Assembly: GCF_030012215.1 (NCBI RefSeq)
Contig: NZ_JASCXX010000008.1
Location: 124,001 to 188,000 of the forward strand
Direction of reading: 5' to 3'
Source of the DNA: Anaerobaca lacustris
GTDB taxonomy: Bacteria > Planctomycetota > Phycisphaerae > Sedimentisphaerales > Anaerobacaceae
Length of the DNA: 64,000 bases
The notes beneath the pieces are model-generated. The model did no database searches, was not told where the DNA came from, and saw only the letters and a program-made list of their open reading frames with translations. This document shows positions 1 to 9,366 of the stretch, piece by piece. Both the position numbers and the translations under genes were made by a program. How positions within the stretch are numbered: the first letter of the stretch is position 1; each line of letters starts with the position of its first letter.

Positions 1-2256
1 ATACGCATCGGCCCTGCCGAGGCGCTGGCGGGCAAGAAGCGTGACGTCGTGCTGCGGGCCTACTGGGACGGCGACCGCACGCCCGCCATCGTCAGCCCGG
101 CCGGCGACTTCTTCGGATACGCCTGGGGCGAGCCGGCCATGAAATCGCTGCTGGCAGGCACCGCCGACGGCGTCAGCTACTGCTATTTCCCCATGCCGTT
201 CGACCGGTCGGCGCGAATCGAACTGTACGCCGAGCCGCAGTTGGATCGAACCGTCTCCGTCGAGGCGGAGGTGTTGTTCGTGCCCATCGCCCGCCGCCAG
301 AACGAAGGCAGGTTCTACGCCCTGTGGCGACGGGAGAACCCGACGACCCTGGGCGAGCCCTTCACCTTCCTTGAGACCGAGGGACGCGGCCACCTCGTCG
401 GCTGCGTCCAGCAATCGCAGGCCTTCGAGACCGGCGGCACCTACTACTTCGAAGGCGACGACCAGACGACGATCGACGGCGGACTGGTCATTCACGGCAC
501 CGGCTCGGAAGACTTCTACAACGGCGGCTGGTACGACGTCCCCGGCCGCTGGGAGACGCAGCGCTCGTTCGTCCTGAGCGGCTGCCTGGGCTACAAGAAG
601 CACCTCGGACGCACCGGCGGCTATCGGATCATGCTGGGCGACGCCTACGCCTATCGCCAGAGCATCCTGCAGACCATCGAGCACGCCCCGACGAACAACG
701 ACATGCTCAACGACTACTGCGGCCTGACTTATCTCTACTCGCAGGACAGACCCACGTGCGATTTCGCGCTGCCGCCGGCCGATCAGAGGGCGGTCCTCGA
801 CCCGGAACGAATCGTCTTCGCCACATGGTGGAACGTCCCGATCTATTCGTTCTCGCTGCGCAACGCGACGCTGACCAAGGAAGGCATCCAGCACGAGGGA
901 CGCGAGGTGCGCTTCCTGTCGATGCGGGCCAGAGACACCGCCACATTCGGCCCGCACTCGATCTCGTTCACGTGCGAGCTTCCGGCGGCCGGCACGTATC
1001 GCATCCGTCTGGACGTGGTCAAAGGGCCCCAGCAAGGCAAGGTGCAGTTGTTCCTCGATGAGGCACCGGTGGGGCCTGAGCTGGACCTGTTCAGCGAAGA
1101 ACGACACCCCGCCAGGGACCAGTACATCGGCACGCTGGATCTGGAGCAGGGGCCGAACAACCTGATGTTCAAGATCACGGGCAAGAACGAGAAATCCCAG
1201 GGCCTCGGCTTCGACCTGACCAACATCATCTGCGAGCGTCAGAGCCGAGAGGTGATCGCGGCCCAGTCGAGCCAACGAGCGGTCGAGCCGGAGGTGATGC
1301 AGCGCGTCTATGAGGAAGCCAGGACACCATTCAAGTACGGCGTCATCCTCAAGAGCCAGGACGGCAGGAAGCTCGACTGTCCCAGCGTCTTTCATCACGG
1401 CTCGAAATGGTACATGGTCTACATCGTCTTCGACGGCGACGGCTACGAGACCGCCATCGCCGACAGCGACGACCTGCTGACCTGGCGGCCACTGGGCACG
1501 ATCCTGCCCTTCCGCAAGGAGGGATGGGACGCCGTGCAGGCGGCCGGCTACATCGCGCTGCAGGACACGACGTGGGACGGATCGTACGAGCTGGGAACCT
1601 ACGACGGCAAGTACTGGATCAGCTATATCGGCGGCGCGCTGAAGGGCTACGAGACCGACCCCCTGGCCATCGGCGTCGCCTGGACAAACGACCCCACCGC
1701 CCCGGTCCCCTGGCAGCGACTCGGCGAGCCCGTGCTGTCGCGCGATCAGGGCGACGTGCGGCCGTGGGAGAGCCTGACCCAGTACAAGAGCAACATCCTC
1801 CACGACAAGGACCGCACGCTCGGCTATCCGTTCGTGATGTTCTACAACGGCAAGGCCAAAGGCAGCCCCGAGCGGATCGGCATGGCCGTCTCCCATGACA
1901 TGCGGCAGTGGCGCCGCTACGGGACCGAGCCGGTGATCGACAACCAGACCGGCATCTCGGGCGACCCGCAGGTGGTGCGGATGGGCGACGTCTGGGTGAT
2001 GTTCTACTTCGGAGCGTTCTGGCGTCCGAAGGCCTTCGACACGTTCGCCTGCTCCTACGATCTGGTCCACTGGACCAAGTGGGAGGGCCCCGATCTGGTA
2101 GAGCCGTCGGAGCCCTACGACGAAACCTACGCCCACAAGCCCTGGCTCATCAGACACGACGGCGTCGTCTACCACTTCTACTGCGCCGTCGGCGACCAGG
2201 GACGCGTCATCGCCCTGGCCACGTCGAAGGACCTCCGTCCCAAGGCAGCCCGTTAG
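1..2256 (+). CDS. GH172 (DUF2961) domain fused to a five-bladed beta-propeller glycosidase-like domain; 5' end cut by window
   Basis: The frame is open from base 1, so the true start lies upstream and 751 codons are visible. The first half has DUF2961/GH172 landmarks: YWDGDRTPAIVSPAGDFFG, the GTGSEDFYNGGWYDVPGRW block (probably holding a catalytic acidic residue) and GGYRIMLGDAY. GH172 members act on alpha-linked fructofuranosides or arabinofuranosides, so an exo-glycosidase role is inferred. A small beta-sandwich-like linker follows. From about nt 1350 to the end there are repeated blades (SVFHHGSKWYMVYIVF, GKYWISYIGGA, PFVMFYNGKAKG, DVWVMFYFGAFW) like the GH32/GH43/GH117/GH130 propellers. 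The two-domain arrangement is unusual. The gene ends 4 bp from a convergent gene. Substrate cannot be told from sequence. Confidence 0.82.
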   Translation: MRIGPAEALAGKKRDVVLRAYWDGDRTPAIVSPAGDFFGYAWGEPAMKSLLAGTADGVSYCYFPMPFDRSARIELYAEPQLDRTVSVEAEVLFVPIARRQNEGRFYALWRRENPTTLGEPFTFLETEGRGHLVGCVQQSQAFETGGTYYFEGDDQTTIDGGLVIHGTGSEDFYNGGWYDVPGRWETQRSFVLSGCLGYKKHLGRTGGYRIMLGDAYAYRQSILQTIEHAPTNNDMLNDYCGLTYLYSQDRPTCDFALPPADQRAVLDPERIVFATWWNVPIYSFSLRNATLTKEGIQHEGREVRFLSMRARDTATFGPHSISFTCELPAAGTYRIRLDVVKGPQQGKVQLFLDEAPVGPELDLFSEERHPARDQYIGTLDLEQGPNNLMFKITGKNEKSQGLGFDLTNIICERQSREVIAAQSSQRAVEPEVMQRVYEEARTPFKYGVILKSQDGRKLDCPSVFHHGSKWYMVYIVFDGDGYETAIADSDDLLTWRPLGTILPFRKEGWDAVQAAGYIALQDTTWDGSYELGTYDGKYWISYIGGALKGYETDPLAIGVAWTNDPTAPVPWQRLGEPVLSRDQGDVRPWESLTQYKSNILHDKDRTLGYPFVMFYNGKAKGSPERIGMAVSHDMRQWRRYGTEPVIDNQTGISGDPQVVRMGDVWVMFYFGAFWRPKAFDTFACSYDLVHWTKWEGPDLVEPSEPYDETYAHKPWLIRHDGVVYHFYCAVGDQGRVIALATSKDLRPKAAR

Positions 2257-2260
2257 GCGG

Positions 2261-4507
2261 TCAGGGCCAGAGCTGGTTGTCGAGCCATTGGTCGGCCAGG
2301 ATGGCGAAATCGCCGAAATCCACGGTCCGGCTGCCGTCCAGATCGGCCGCAAGACCGGTATCCCACGGAAGCTGGGCCGTCCCATCGCTGGCCAGATAGG
2401 CGATCTCCGCCTCCGACAGGGCGTAATCATAGATCCGGAAGTCGTCGATCAGACCATCGTAGTGCCCATACCAGCCGGAGCCAATCTGGAATGACTTGAT
2501 CCCTTCGATGGGCGAATCCGTCCCCGTCCGGCTGTCGTAGAGCACCCCGTTGAGATAGACCCGCATCAGGCCCTCGGCGCCCTCCGGGCCGACCCGGACG
2601 TCCTTCGTGAACGTCCAGTGGTTCCACCGCCCAGCCCATTCGCGTTTGGAACGGTGATGGCCTGCCACGCGGTTGGCGAACGACCACGGCGTGCCACAAT
2701 CCCAGCGGTACTGACCTGGGTCACGCCAGCAGCCGAGGTGGATCGCGATCGAAGGATGCGATCGACCGTATTCGTAATCCGAGCAGCAGATCGTGTCGGT
2801 TCGATGGGGCGAGTCGTCGCCGCGTTGCCAGAAGGCGATCGTGATCGCCTCTCGGATTCCACTGAAGACCACCGGGGCATTCGGGACCGTCACGGCGTCA
2901 CCCGGATTGGCGAAGCGAATGGCCTGTCCGCAGACGCCGGGCTCGAACAGCGGACGCCCCTGGATCTCTCCGTGGGCGACTCCGGCACTATCGTTGACAT
3001 TGCCGTCGAAGCGATACCACAGCACCGGAACGCTCGGCGCGACCACGTCCACCATACGGCCGCGCGTATCGAGCCACTCCATCGCCATCTGCATCACGTC
3101 GCGATGATCGACCCGGCAATCGCCCGTCAGGTCGCCCGTCGGTCGCCGTTCTTCCAGACACATCGACGAATACAGGCTCAGATCATCGACAAAAACCGTC
3201 CCCTCTCCGAACTGGCCCGGCTGGGCCGACGACCAGACGAACCCCAGGCCGACCCGTTCGACCGCCGTCAGATCGACGGCGTTGAAGTCGGCCAGCGGAA
3301 TCCACCATGCCGTCCACTCCGGACGCGCCAGAATCCCTCTGTCCCCGTCGAAGGTCACTCGCTGTTCGGCGTTCGCATCGCCGACGACGGCATACATCTC
3401 GCCCTTGGTGTCGTTGCCCGGCATGCCATACAACCAGAACGCCAGCGCCTGAGCCCCTGCCTGCGTCCAGTCCTGCGGCGGACTGAACCGGCGATGCGTC
3501 TCGGAAAAGCGGATGCTGTCGTAGTAGTAAGCGAACCTCATCGACTGCGGACAGCTTCGACGGGCGTACAACAGCTCCTCGCCGACACGCGCCATGCCGC
3601 TCGAACGCCAGGTCTCATAGAGGAAGCCGCCGGTGATGCCGTAGTCGTTGAAGTCGTCCAGCACGATATGATCGCTCGTGGTGAAGGACCAGACGTCGCC
3701 GGGCTCGAGTCCCTCGGCATCCACACGCCAGTAGTAGGTCGTATTCAACGCCAGTCCGTTCGGTTCGACGCAGTTGACGTCGCCGGGAACGACGCAAAGC
3801 CGCACAGCGGGATCGCCTGACTCGACCCACGACCGCACCTCGCTGAGGTACACGCTCTGGGCGACCGCATCACAGGCAGGCGTCCAGACGAGCGTGGCCG
3901 TCGGGCCAACGCCATCGGCCCGGTGGACGGGGTCGGGATGGTCCGCCCTGGGACCACACGCGCGCGAAACACGGGCCCGCACGTACGCCACGTCAAACCC
4001 CGGCGCGCCGCCGCCGCGATCCAGGGCCACCAGACGCAGCCCGCGAGGAGCAAACGGAGTGACCACATCGGCAAGAGACAGGCCGATGTGGCTGAGGGCC
4101 TGCATCTTGTAGAGCTTGGCCTTCGCCACGCCCACGGCGTACTCCTGGTCTACGCCGTCGGTGAGGAACACGGTCGCCTCCTCACCGGCCTGACCCCACT
4201 CGCCGACTTCGACGTCGTTGCCGTCGGCCCGCACGATCGTGCCGGAGAACAGCAATTCCACCCAGTCGTCCGTCGGCATCGTGACGGCCGAAAGACCGGA
4301 CGGCGGCGGTCCAACGAGCCACCGCTCCGGGCGGACCGGAACCGGGTACTCCCCCGCGATCCCCATGCCGACCCAGCAATCCCCGTCCGCGTCGTAGGCA
4401 TCTCGCAGGGCCGAAGGGTACTCGAAGTCCGCCACAGAAGCCGCCAGCGCAGAGACCCAGAGCAGCAGTAGCGCAATCCCCACGGCGCACCGTCCTACCG
4501 TCGGCAT
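2261..4507 (-). CDS. Secreted LamG-domain protein with dockerin-like repeats
   Basis: 748 aa. The start at 4507 was chosen over a longer open frame because GGAGG lies about 8 nt upstream and the protein then begins with a signal peptide (MPTVGRCAVGIALLLLWVSA...). The middle has an Ig/fibronectin-like stretch (YYWRVDAEGLEPGDVWSFTT) and a lectin-like region. One Ca-binding dockerin-like repeat follows (TGDLTGDCRVDHRDVMQMA), then a Laminin-G/concanavalin-like module (VNDSAGVAHGEIQG ... FQIGSGWYGHYDGLIDDFRI), and a last dockerin-like repeat at the C terminus (ADLDGSRTVDFGDFAILADQ). This architecture is characteristic of Phycisphaerae exported proteins. It is probably cell-surface or secreted. No catalytic residues were recognised, so carbohydrate binding is the likely role. 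Confidence 0.8.
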   Translation of the reverse strand: MPTVGRCAVGIALLLLWVSALAASVADFEYPSALRDAYDADGDCWVGMGIAGEYPVPVRPERWLVGPPPSGLSAVTMPTDDWVELLFSGTIVRADGNDVEVGEWGQAGEEATVFLTDGVDQEYAVGVAKAKLYKMQALSHIGLSLADVVTPFAPRGLRLVALDRGGGAPGFDVAYVRARVSRACGPRADHPDPVHRADGVGPTATLVWTPACDAVAQSVYLSEVRSWVESGDPAVRLCVVPGDVNCVEPNGLALNTTYYWRVDAEGLEPGDVWSFTTSDHIVLDDFNDYGITGGFLYETWRSSGMARVGEELLYARRSCPQSMRFAYYYDSIRFSETHRRFSPPQDWTQAGAQALAFWLYGMPGNDTKGEMYAVVGDANAEQRVTFDGDRGILARPEWTAWWIPLADFNAVDLTAVERVGLGFVWSSAQPGQFGEGTVFVDDLSLYSSMCLEERRPTGDLTGDCRVDHRDVMQMAMEWLDTRGRMVDVVAPSVPVLWYRFDGNVNDSAGVAHGEIQGRPLFEPGVCGQAIRFANPGDAVTVPNAPVVFSGIREAITIAFWQRGDDSPHRTDTICCSDYEYGRSHPSIAIHLGCWRDPGQYRWDCGTPWSFANRVAGHHRSKREWAGRWNHWTFTKDVRVGPEGAEGLMRVYLNGVLYDSRTGTDSPIEGIKSFQIGSGWYGHYDGLIDDFRIYDYALSEAEIAYLASDGTAQLPWDTGLAADLDGSRTVDFGDFAILADQWLDNQLWP

Positions 4508-4588
4508 GACTGAACCTCCAACTCCGCCCTCACAGCCGCCCCGGTCGGATGCCCGGCCGGCCGGATCACGTACGTAACTACCCTCTGT

Positions 4589-4617
4589 ATTATAGCATTT
4601 CCGCCCCTCCGGTGCAA
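4589..4617 (-). promoter_or_regulatory. sigma70-type promoter for the LamG-dockerin gene
   Basis: On the minus strand TTGCAC (4617-4612), a 17-bp spacer and TATAAT (4594-4589) lie about 80 bp ahead of the start codon at 4507. Confidence 0.7.
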
Positions 4618-4776
4618 AGCCGATACTGTCGCGATGGGCGCCGACGCCGGGAAAAAGGCTTGCCGTGCGATGGTTCTCGGTTAGACTCGTCCGGCATGTG
4701 ACGAGCGTTCGTGCGCCGATGCCGTGCGAACGATCCCGGCCCCGAAACAGATCGCGACAATGAGAGGGAACCGAGC

Positions 4777-6420
4777 ATGAGCCAGCATTCCGCAAGCCCG
4801 ACCGGCGAGACGTTCGAACTGCCCACACCCGACCAGTACGCCGGCGAACTGCGGCGGATCGAGGCCCTAGCCGACGCCGCCCGGGCCGAGGGCAAGGAGG
4901 TCGTCGTCGTCATGGGCGTCGGCTTCGTCGGCGCGGTCATGGCCGCCATCATCGCCGACACCACCGACAAGCAAACCGGCCGGCCCAGCAAGTTCGTCAT
5001 CGGCTGCCAGCGACCCAGCTCGCGGAGCTACTGGAAAATCCCTCTGCTCAATCGCGGCCAGTCCCCCGTCAAGGCCGAGGACCCCGAGGTCGATCCGATG
5101 ATCGCCCGCTGCGTGCTCGACAAGAAGACTCTCGTCGCGACCTACAACCCCGACTGCCTCAAGCTCGCCGACTGCGTCGTCGTGGACGTCCAGTGCGACT
5201 ACACCAAGCACGACCTGGGCAACATGCGCACGGGCGAGGCCGAGATGAGCGCCCTGGAGGCGACCATGCGGACCATCGGCGAGAAGATCGGCCCGCAGTG
5301 CCTCGTACTGATCGAGACCACTGTCGCGCCGGGCACGACCGAGTTCGTCGCCTGGCCGATCATGAAGAAGGCCTTCGCCGTCCGAGGGCTTGCCGCCGAG
5401 CCGCTGCTGGCGCACAGCTTCGAACGCGTCATGCCGGGACGACACTACGTCTCGTCAATCCGCGACTTCTGGCGGGTCTGCTCGGGCTGCAACGCCGAGG
5501 CGCGAAGCCGCGTCGAGAAGTTCCTCCGCGAGGTCCTCAACACCGAAGAGTTTCCGCTGACCGTCATGGACCGGCCCATCGAGTCGGAGACCACCAAGAT
5601 CGTGGAGAACTCCTACCGCGCCACAACCCTGGCGTTCCTGAACGAGTGGAGCCTGTTCGCCGAGCGCAACGGCGTGGACCTCATCAAGGTCATCAACGCC
5701 ATCCGGATGCGTCCGACGCACAACAACATGATCTTCCCCGGCCCCGGCATCGGCGGCTACTGCCTGCCCAAGGACGGCGGCCTGGGCTACTGGGCCTACA
5801 AACACATCCTCGGCTTCGAGGACGGCGACGAGATCTTCAAGCTCACCCCCACCGCGATCGACATCAACGACACACGCGGCCTGCACGTGGCGCAACTGAC
5901 CCGCGACGCCCTGCGGAACATGGGCCGCTACATCGCTGGCGCCGAGGTCCTGATCTGCGGCGCCAGCTACCGCCAGGACGTCGGCGACACGCGCTACAGC
6001 GGCAGCGAGATGGTCGCCCGCAAGCTCGCCGAGATGGGCGCCGAGATCCGCGTCCACGATCCCTACGTCGACCACTGGTACGAGCTCGAATCACAGGACA
6101 CCTACCCCGCCCCGGGCCACTCGTGGTCGCGCTTCTTCCGCAACCAGGAGCACCTGACGAACACCGTCGTGCAGAAGGACGTCTCCAAGGCCATCGCCGG
6201 GGCCGAGGTGCTGATCCTGGCCGTCCCGCACGAGCCCTATCTCGCGCTCGAACCCGACGACGTGGTCGCCTGGGCGGGCGAGCCGCTGGCGGTGATCGAC
6301 TGCTTCGGCATCCTCTCCGACGTGAAGATCCGACGCTACTTCGAACTCGGCTGCGAGGTCAAAGCCCTCGGCCGAGGCCACATCCAGCGAATCAAGAAAG
6401 AGGTCAAAGCTTCGCAATAG
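4777..6420 (+). CDS. Nucleotide-sugar dehydrogenase (UDP-glucose/GDP-mannose dehydrogenase superfamily)
   Basis: 547 aa, longer than the usual 420-450. The start at 4777 has GAGAGG about 9 nt upstream. About 40 extra N-terminal residues precede the Rossmann motif VVVVMGVGFVGAVMA (about 42-56). The central domain contains ESETTKIVENSYRATTLAF and the active-site loop GPGIGGYCLPKDGG with nucleophile Cys329. The C-terminal UDP-binding domain has VLICGASYRQDVGDTRYSGS. The family oxidises a UDP-hexose (or UDP-N-acetylhexosamine) twice to the uronate using NAD. The exact substrate is unresolved; closest by feel are UDP-ManNAc/UDP-GlcNAc 6-dehydrogenases. It probably supplies uronic acids for surface polysaccharide. 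Confidence 0.85.
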   Translation: MSQHSASPTGETFELPTPDQYAGELRRIEALADAARAEGKEVVVVMGVGFVGAVMAAIIADTTDKQTGRPSKFVIGCQRPSSRSYWKIPLLNRGQSPVKAEDPEVDPMIARCVLDKKTLVATYNPDCLKLADCVVVDVQCDYTKHDLGNMRTGEAEMSALEATMRTIGEKIGPQCLVLIETTVAPGTTEFVAWPIMKKAFAVRGLAAEPLLAHSFERVMPGRHYVSSIRDFWRVCSGCNAEARSRVEKFLREVLNTEEFPLTVMDRPIESETTKIVENSYRATTLAFLNEWSLFAERNGVDLIKVINAIRMRPTHNNMIFPGPGIGGYCLPKDGGLGYWAYKHILGFEDGDEIFKLTPTAIDINDTRGLHVAQLTRDALRNMGRYIAGAEVLICGASYRQDVGDTRYSGSEMVARKLAEMGAEIRVHDPYVDHWYELESQDTYPAPGHSWSRFFRNQEHLTNTVVQKDVSKAIAGAEVLILAVPHEPYLALEPDDVVAWAGEPLAVIDCFGILSDVKIRRYFELGCEVKALGRGHIQRIKKEVKASQ

Positions 6421-6454
6421 GTCCCATCGCCTCGCACGGCGTGCCCCTACCCGG

Positions 6455-6625
6455 CTATATGGCCTTCTTCTTCTCGATCCGCTTGGGGGGCAGGGAGACG
6501 GTCGGCTGGCCAGCGGCCTTCTCGCGTTTTCGGAGGTCTTCGCAGATGGCGTCCAGGTCGTAGTTGAACTGCTTGGCGTGGGCATCCCGCGCCCGGCGCA
6601 CCTCTTCGACGATGGGATCTTTCAT
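6455..6625 (-). CDS. Small antitoxin-like protein paired with PIN-domain gene
   Basis: 56 aa (MKDPIVEEVRRARDAHAKQF...). The ATG at 6625 overlaps the stop of the upstream PIN gene as ATGA, and GGAGA sits about 7 nt before it, so translation is probably coupled. The protein is charged and mostly helical, with a Lys-rich tail. Small proteins of the form DPIVEEVRxxRxxxAxxFxYDLDAI commonly sit next to PIN-domain genes. No DNA-binding fold is visible. Calling it the antitoxin is inference from position and size. Confidence 0.7.
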   Translation of the reverse strand: MKDPIVEEVRRARDAHAKQFNYDLDAICEDLRKREKAAGQPTVSLPPKRIEKKKAI

Positions 6626-7101
6626 GGCCATTCTCCGAACAATTCCTCGGGCGAGCACACCAAAGGCGGCTCGTACCCATAGCTCTCAAGGAAACTCTCG
6701 ATCTTCACTTTGATCTGTACGTTGTTGATGTGCCGGAAGTTCCACGTCAGGACGTAGTCCATGCCGTTCACAGCCGCGATGGCGATGTGCAACGCGTCCT
6801 CCGCGAATCGGGGCGGCATCAGCCTGTTTCGGATCATCGCCTTGGCCAAGTCGCGGGCCTCGTCCGAGATAGCCAGGGCCGTCATACCCGCCAGAGCAGC
6901 GAGTCGGCTGCCCGCCGCATCGGGATCACCGCGTTCGACCTCTTCTCGCACCAAGGCGGAGATGTAGCAGTCAAACCGCTCTATCAGGAGAGGCCAGATT
7001 CCACGCGTGATCTCCTGCCGGCCCACGATGACGATATCGCGAGAGAGCCGTCCCGACAGGTAACTGACCACGCTGGTCTCGATGTAGACTTTCTGCTTCA
7101 T
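6622..7101 (-). CDS. PIN-domain protein (VapC-like putative RNase toxin)
   Basis: 159 aa. The N-terminal YIETSVVSYLSG carries the first acidic residue (Glu in the place of the usual Asp, common in this PIN subfamily). The EEVERGD region gives the second. FAEDALHIAIAAVNGMDYVL followed by TWNFRHI gives the third acidic residue and the typical C-terminal segment. PIN proteins are Mg-dependent endoribonucleases, and in toxin-antitoxin pairs they cleave tRNA or rRNA. The next gene starts inside its stop codon. Toxin before antitoxin is the reverse of classic vapBC order. Confidence 0.8.
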   Translation of the reverse strand: MKQKVYIETSVVSYLSGRLSRDIVIVGRQEITRGIWPLLIERFDCYISALVREEVERGDPDAAGSRLAALAGMTALAISDEARDLAKAMIRNRLMPPRFAEDALHIAIAAVNGMDYVLTWNFRHINNVQIKVKIESFLESYGYEPPLVCSPEELFGEWP

Positions 7102-7139
7102 GGCTGTCCATCTGTGCCTCTGATCCCTGATCCTCTTCC

Positions 7140-7167
7140 ATTATACCGATTCTGATCGGCACGGCAA
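7140..7167 (-). promoter_or_regulatory. Promoter of the PIN/antitoxin-like operon
   Basis: Minus strand TTGCCG (7167-7162), 16-bp spacer, TATAAT (7145-7140), about 40 bp ahead of the PIN start codon. Confidence 0.65.
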
Positions 7168-7273
7168 GACCATGGCCAGCGTCTGGATTGTCATTGGGTT
7201 CCAGAAATGTCGGCAAACGGTCCATCGAGTTCATCGTAGACAAGGGTGAGTAAAAACTGGTAAACTATAGGTC

Positions 7274-8311
7274 ATGGACATCCGCGACAAACGCATCGCG
7301 ATTCTGGCGCCGGTGGCCTGGCGCACGCCGCCTCGGGCGTACGGGGCGTGGGAGACCGTCGCGAGCAACGTCACCGAGGGGCTCGTCGCCCGGGGCTTTC
7401 GCAACGTCACGCTGTTCGCCACGAAGGACTCGGTGACCAAAGCCCGCCTGGTCGGCTTCGTCGAACGCGGCTACGAAGAGGACAAGACCCAGGTCCCGCC
7501 CGTCTCGACCTGCCTGCACATCTCCAAGGCGTTGGAGAGGGCCGATGAGTTCGACCTGATCCACAGCCACTTCGACTACCTGCCGCTGACCTACGCCCGG
7601 CTCATCCGAACGCCCATGCTCACGACGATCCACGGCTTCAGCGAGCCGGACATCCTCCGCGTCTACCGTGAGTACAAAGACACCCATTACGTCTCGATCA
7701 GCGACGCCGACCGCGACCCGGAGCTGCCCTACGTCGCGACGGTCTACAACGGCATCGACCTGTCGAACCTGACGTTCCGCCAGCAACCGGGCGAGGCGCT
7801 CGTCTTTCTCGGCCGCATCCACCCCGACAAGGGCCTGCACCTGGCGATCGAGACGGCCAAGAAGGCCGACATGCCGCTGCTGGTTGCCGGCATCGTGCAG
7901 GACCGGGCCTATTTCGATCACTGCGCCCGGCACTTCGATGGCACGCGCATCCGCTACGTCGGCCCGGTCGATCCCGTCCAGCGGGACGAGCTTCTCAAAG
8001 AGGCCCGTGCCCTGCTGCACCTGAACACAATTCCCGAGCGGTTCGGGCTGGTGATGGCCGAGGCCATGGCCGCCGGCGTCCCCGTCGTCGCGATGGACCT
8101 CGGCTCCTGCCGCGAGGTGATCGAAGACGGACGGACCGGCTATCTCGTCCACAACGTCGAAGAGGCCGTCGAGGCCGTCCGCCGCATCGACCGCATCGAC
8201 CGCCGGCAATGCCGACAACGCGTCGAAGCCAATTTTACCATCGACCGCATGGCCGCCCGCTACGAAGACGTCTATGCCGAGATCTTCCGCCGCGAAGCGG
8301 AGAAACATTGA
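7274..8311 (+). CDS. Glycosyltransferase family 4
   Basis: 345 aa with GT-B fold signs. The N-terminal half contains PRAYGAWETVASNVTEGLVARG (shown in part: WETVASNVTEGL) and a DLIHSHFDYLPL segment. The C-terminal donor-binding domain contains LVFLGRIHPDKGLHLAIETA and the ERFGLVMAEAMAAGVPVVA motif (E-x7-E type), followed by a GRTGYLV loop. It transfers a hexose, often mannose, from a nucleotide sugar to a glycan. It lies 100 bp ahead of a GH130 phosphorylase on the same strand, so the two may work on one mannoside-type glycan. Donor and acceptor are not determinable here. Confidence 0.88.
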   Translation: MDIRDKRIAILAPVAWRTPPRAYGAWETVASNVTEGLVARGFRNVTLFATKDSVTKARLVGFVERGYEEDKTQVPPVSTCLHISKALERADEFDLIHSHFDYLPLTYARLIRTPMLTTIHGFSEPDILRVYREYKDTHYVSISDADRDPELPYVATVYNGIDLSNLTFRQQPGEALVFLGRIHPDKGLHLAIETAKKADMPLLVAGIVQDRAYFDHCARHFDGTRIRYVGPVDPVQRDELLKEARALLHLNTIPERFGLVMAEAMAAGVPVVAMDLGSCREVIEDGRTGYLVHNVEEAVEAVRRIDRIDRRQCRQRVEANFTIDRMAARYEDVYAEIFRREAEKH

Positions 8312-8347
8312 AGTCACTCGAATGGGATATGCCGGAGAGGGCAGCAT

Positions 8348-8370
8348 GTAGGATGGGCTTTAGCCCATGC
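8348..8370 (+). repeat. REP family A copy (GTAGGATGGGCTTTAGCC type)
   Basis: A 23-bp GTAG-initiated palindrome (GATGGGC/GCCCATC arms) in the gap between the GT4 and GH130 genes. The following bases include a second small palindrome around CCATGGCATGG. Confidence 0.8.
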
Positions 8371-8411
8371 TGTATCGAACCATGGCATGGTTTGTTGACA
8401 AAGGGCGCACC

Positions 8412-9347
8412 ATGAGAAAGCCGATTGTCACGCGCTATCCGGGCAATCCGATCCTGACCAAAGACGACGTTCCGTATCCGGTCGAGACGGTGCACAACGC
8501 TGGCGTCGCCCGGCACGACGGCCGCTACATCATGCTGTTCCGCTCGCACCTCGACACGGGCCGCTCGATCATCGGCATCGCCGAGAGCGACGACGGCTTT
8601 GCCTTCCGCGTCCGGCCCGAGCCGTTCCTGACGCCGGGGACCGAGCCGCCGTCTGCCGAGTACGAGGCGTTCGGCGTCGAGGACCCGCGCATCACTTTTC
8701 TGGAAGGCGCGTACTACATCACCTATAGCGCCTACTCGAAGCACGGCGTCCGCATCGCCCTGGCCCGCACGACCGACTTCGAATCCGTCGAGCGCATCAG
8801 TCTGATCACCCAGGCGGACTATCGCAACACGGTGCTCTTCCCCGAACGAATCGGCGGCCGCTACGTGCGGCTCGACCGCCCACACTCGGAGATCAGCCCG
8901 TGGTCGATCTGGATCAGCTACTCGCCGGACCTGGTCCACTGGGGCGATTCGCAGGTCGTGATGAAGCCGGTGACGTACCACTGGGACGAGATGAAGATCG
9001 GCCCCGGGGCCCCGCCGATCAAGACCAGCCGAGGCTGGCTGAACATCTATCACGGCGTCTTCCCCACCATGGACGGCTGCGTCTACCGCCTCGGCGTCGC
9101 CCTGCACGACCTGGCCGACCCCGCCAAGGTCCTCGCCGTCGGCGACCGCTGGATCCTGGCGCCCGAGAACCCGTGGGAACTCGTCGGCTACGTCCACAAC
9201 GTCGTCTTCACCTGCGCCGCGGTCCCTGAAGACGACGGCACGCTCAAACTCTACTGGGGCGGCGCCGACACTTGTCTGTGCGCCGGCACTGCCGTCATCG
9301 AAGACCTCGTCGACTTCTGCCTGGCCGCCCCCCGCCCGCCGATGTAA
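8412..9347 (+). CDS. GH130 glycoside phosphorylase (beta-mannoside type)
   Basis: 311 aa. The start MRKPIVTRYPGNPIL at 8412 matches the family N terminus and has AAAGGG upstream. Family landmarks are HNAGVARHDGRYIMLFRSH, FGVEDPRITFLEG (the Asp here is in the position of the family general acid), IGPGAPPIKTSRGWLNIYHG and a late LYWGGADT. These enzymes phosphorolyse beta-1,4- or beta-1,2-mannosides to mannose-1-phosphate; some are hydrolases. It belongs with the GT4 gene upstream. The exact linkage specificity cannot be read from the sequence. Confidence 0.88.
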   Translation: MRKPIVTRYPGNPILTKDDVPYPVETVHNAGVARHDGRYIMLFRSHLDTGRSIIGIAESDDGFAFRVRPEPFLTPGTEPPSAEYEAFGVEDPRITFLEGAYYITYSAYSKHGVRIALARTTDFESVERISLITQADYRNTVLFPERIGGRYVRLDRPHSEISPWSIWISYSPDLVHWGDSQVVMKPVTYHWDEMKIGPGAPPIKTSRGWLNIYHGVFPTMDGCVYRLGVALHDLADPAKVLAVGDRWILAPENPWELVGYVHNVVFTCAAVPEDDGTLKLYWGGADTCLCAGTAVIEDLVDFCLAAPRPPM

Positions 9348-9366
9348 CCCGTCCGCGAGGTCAATT

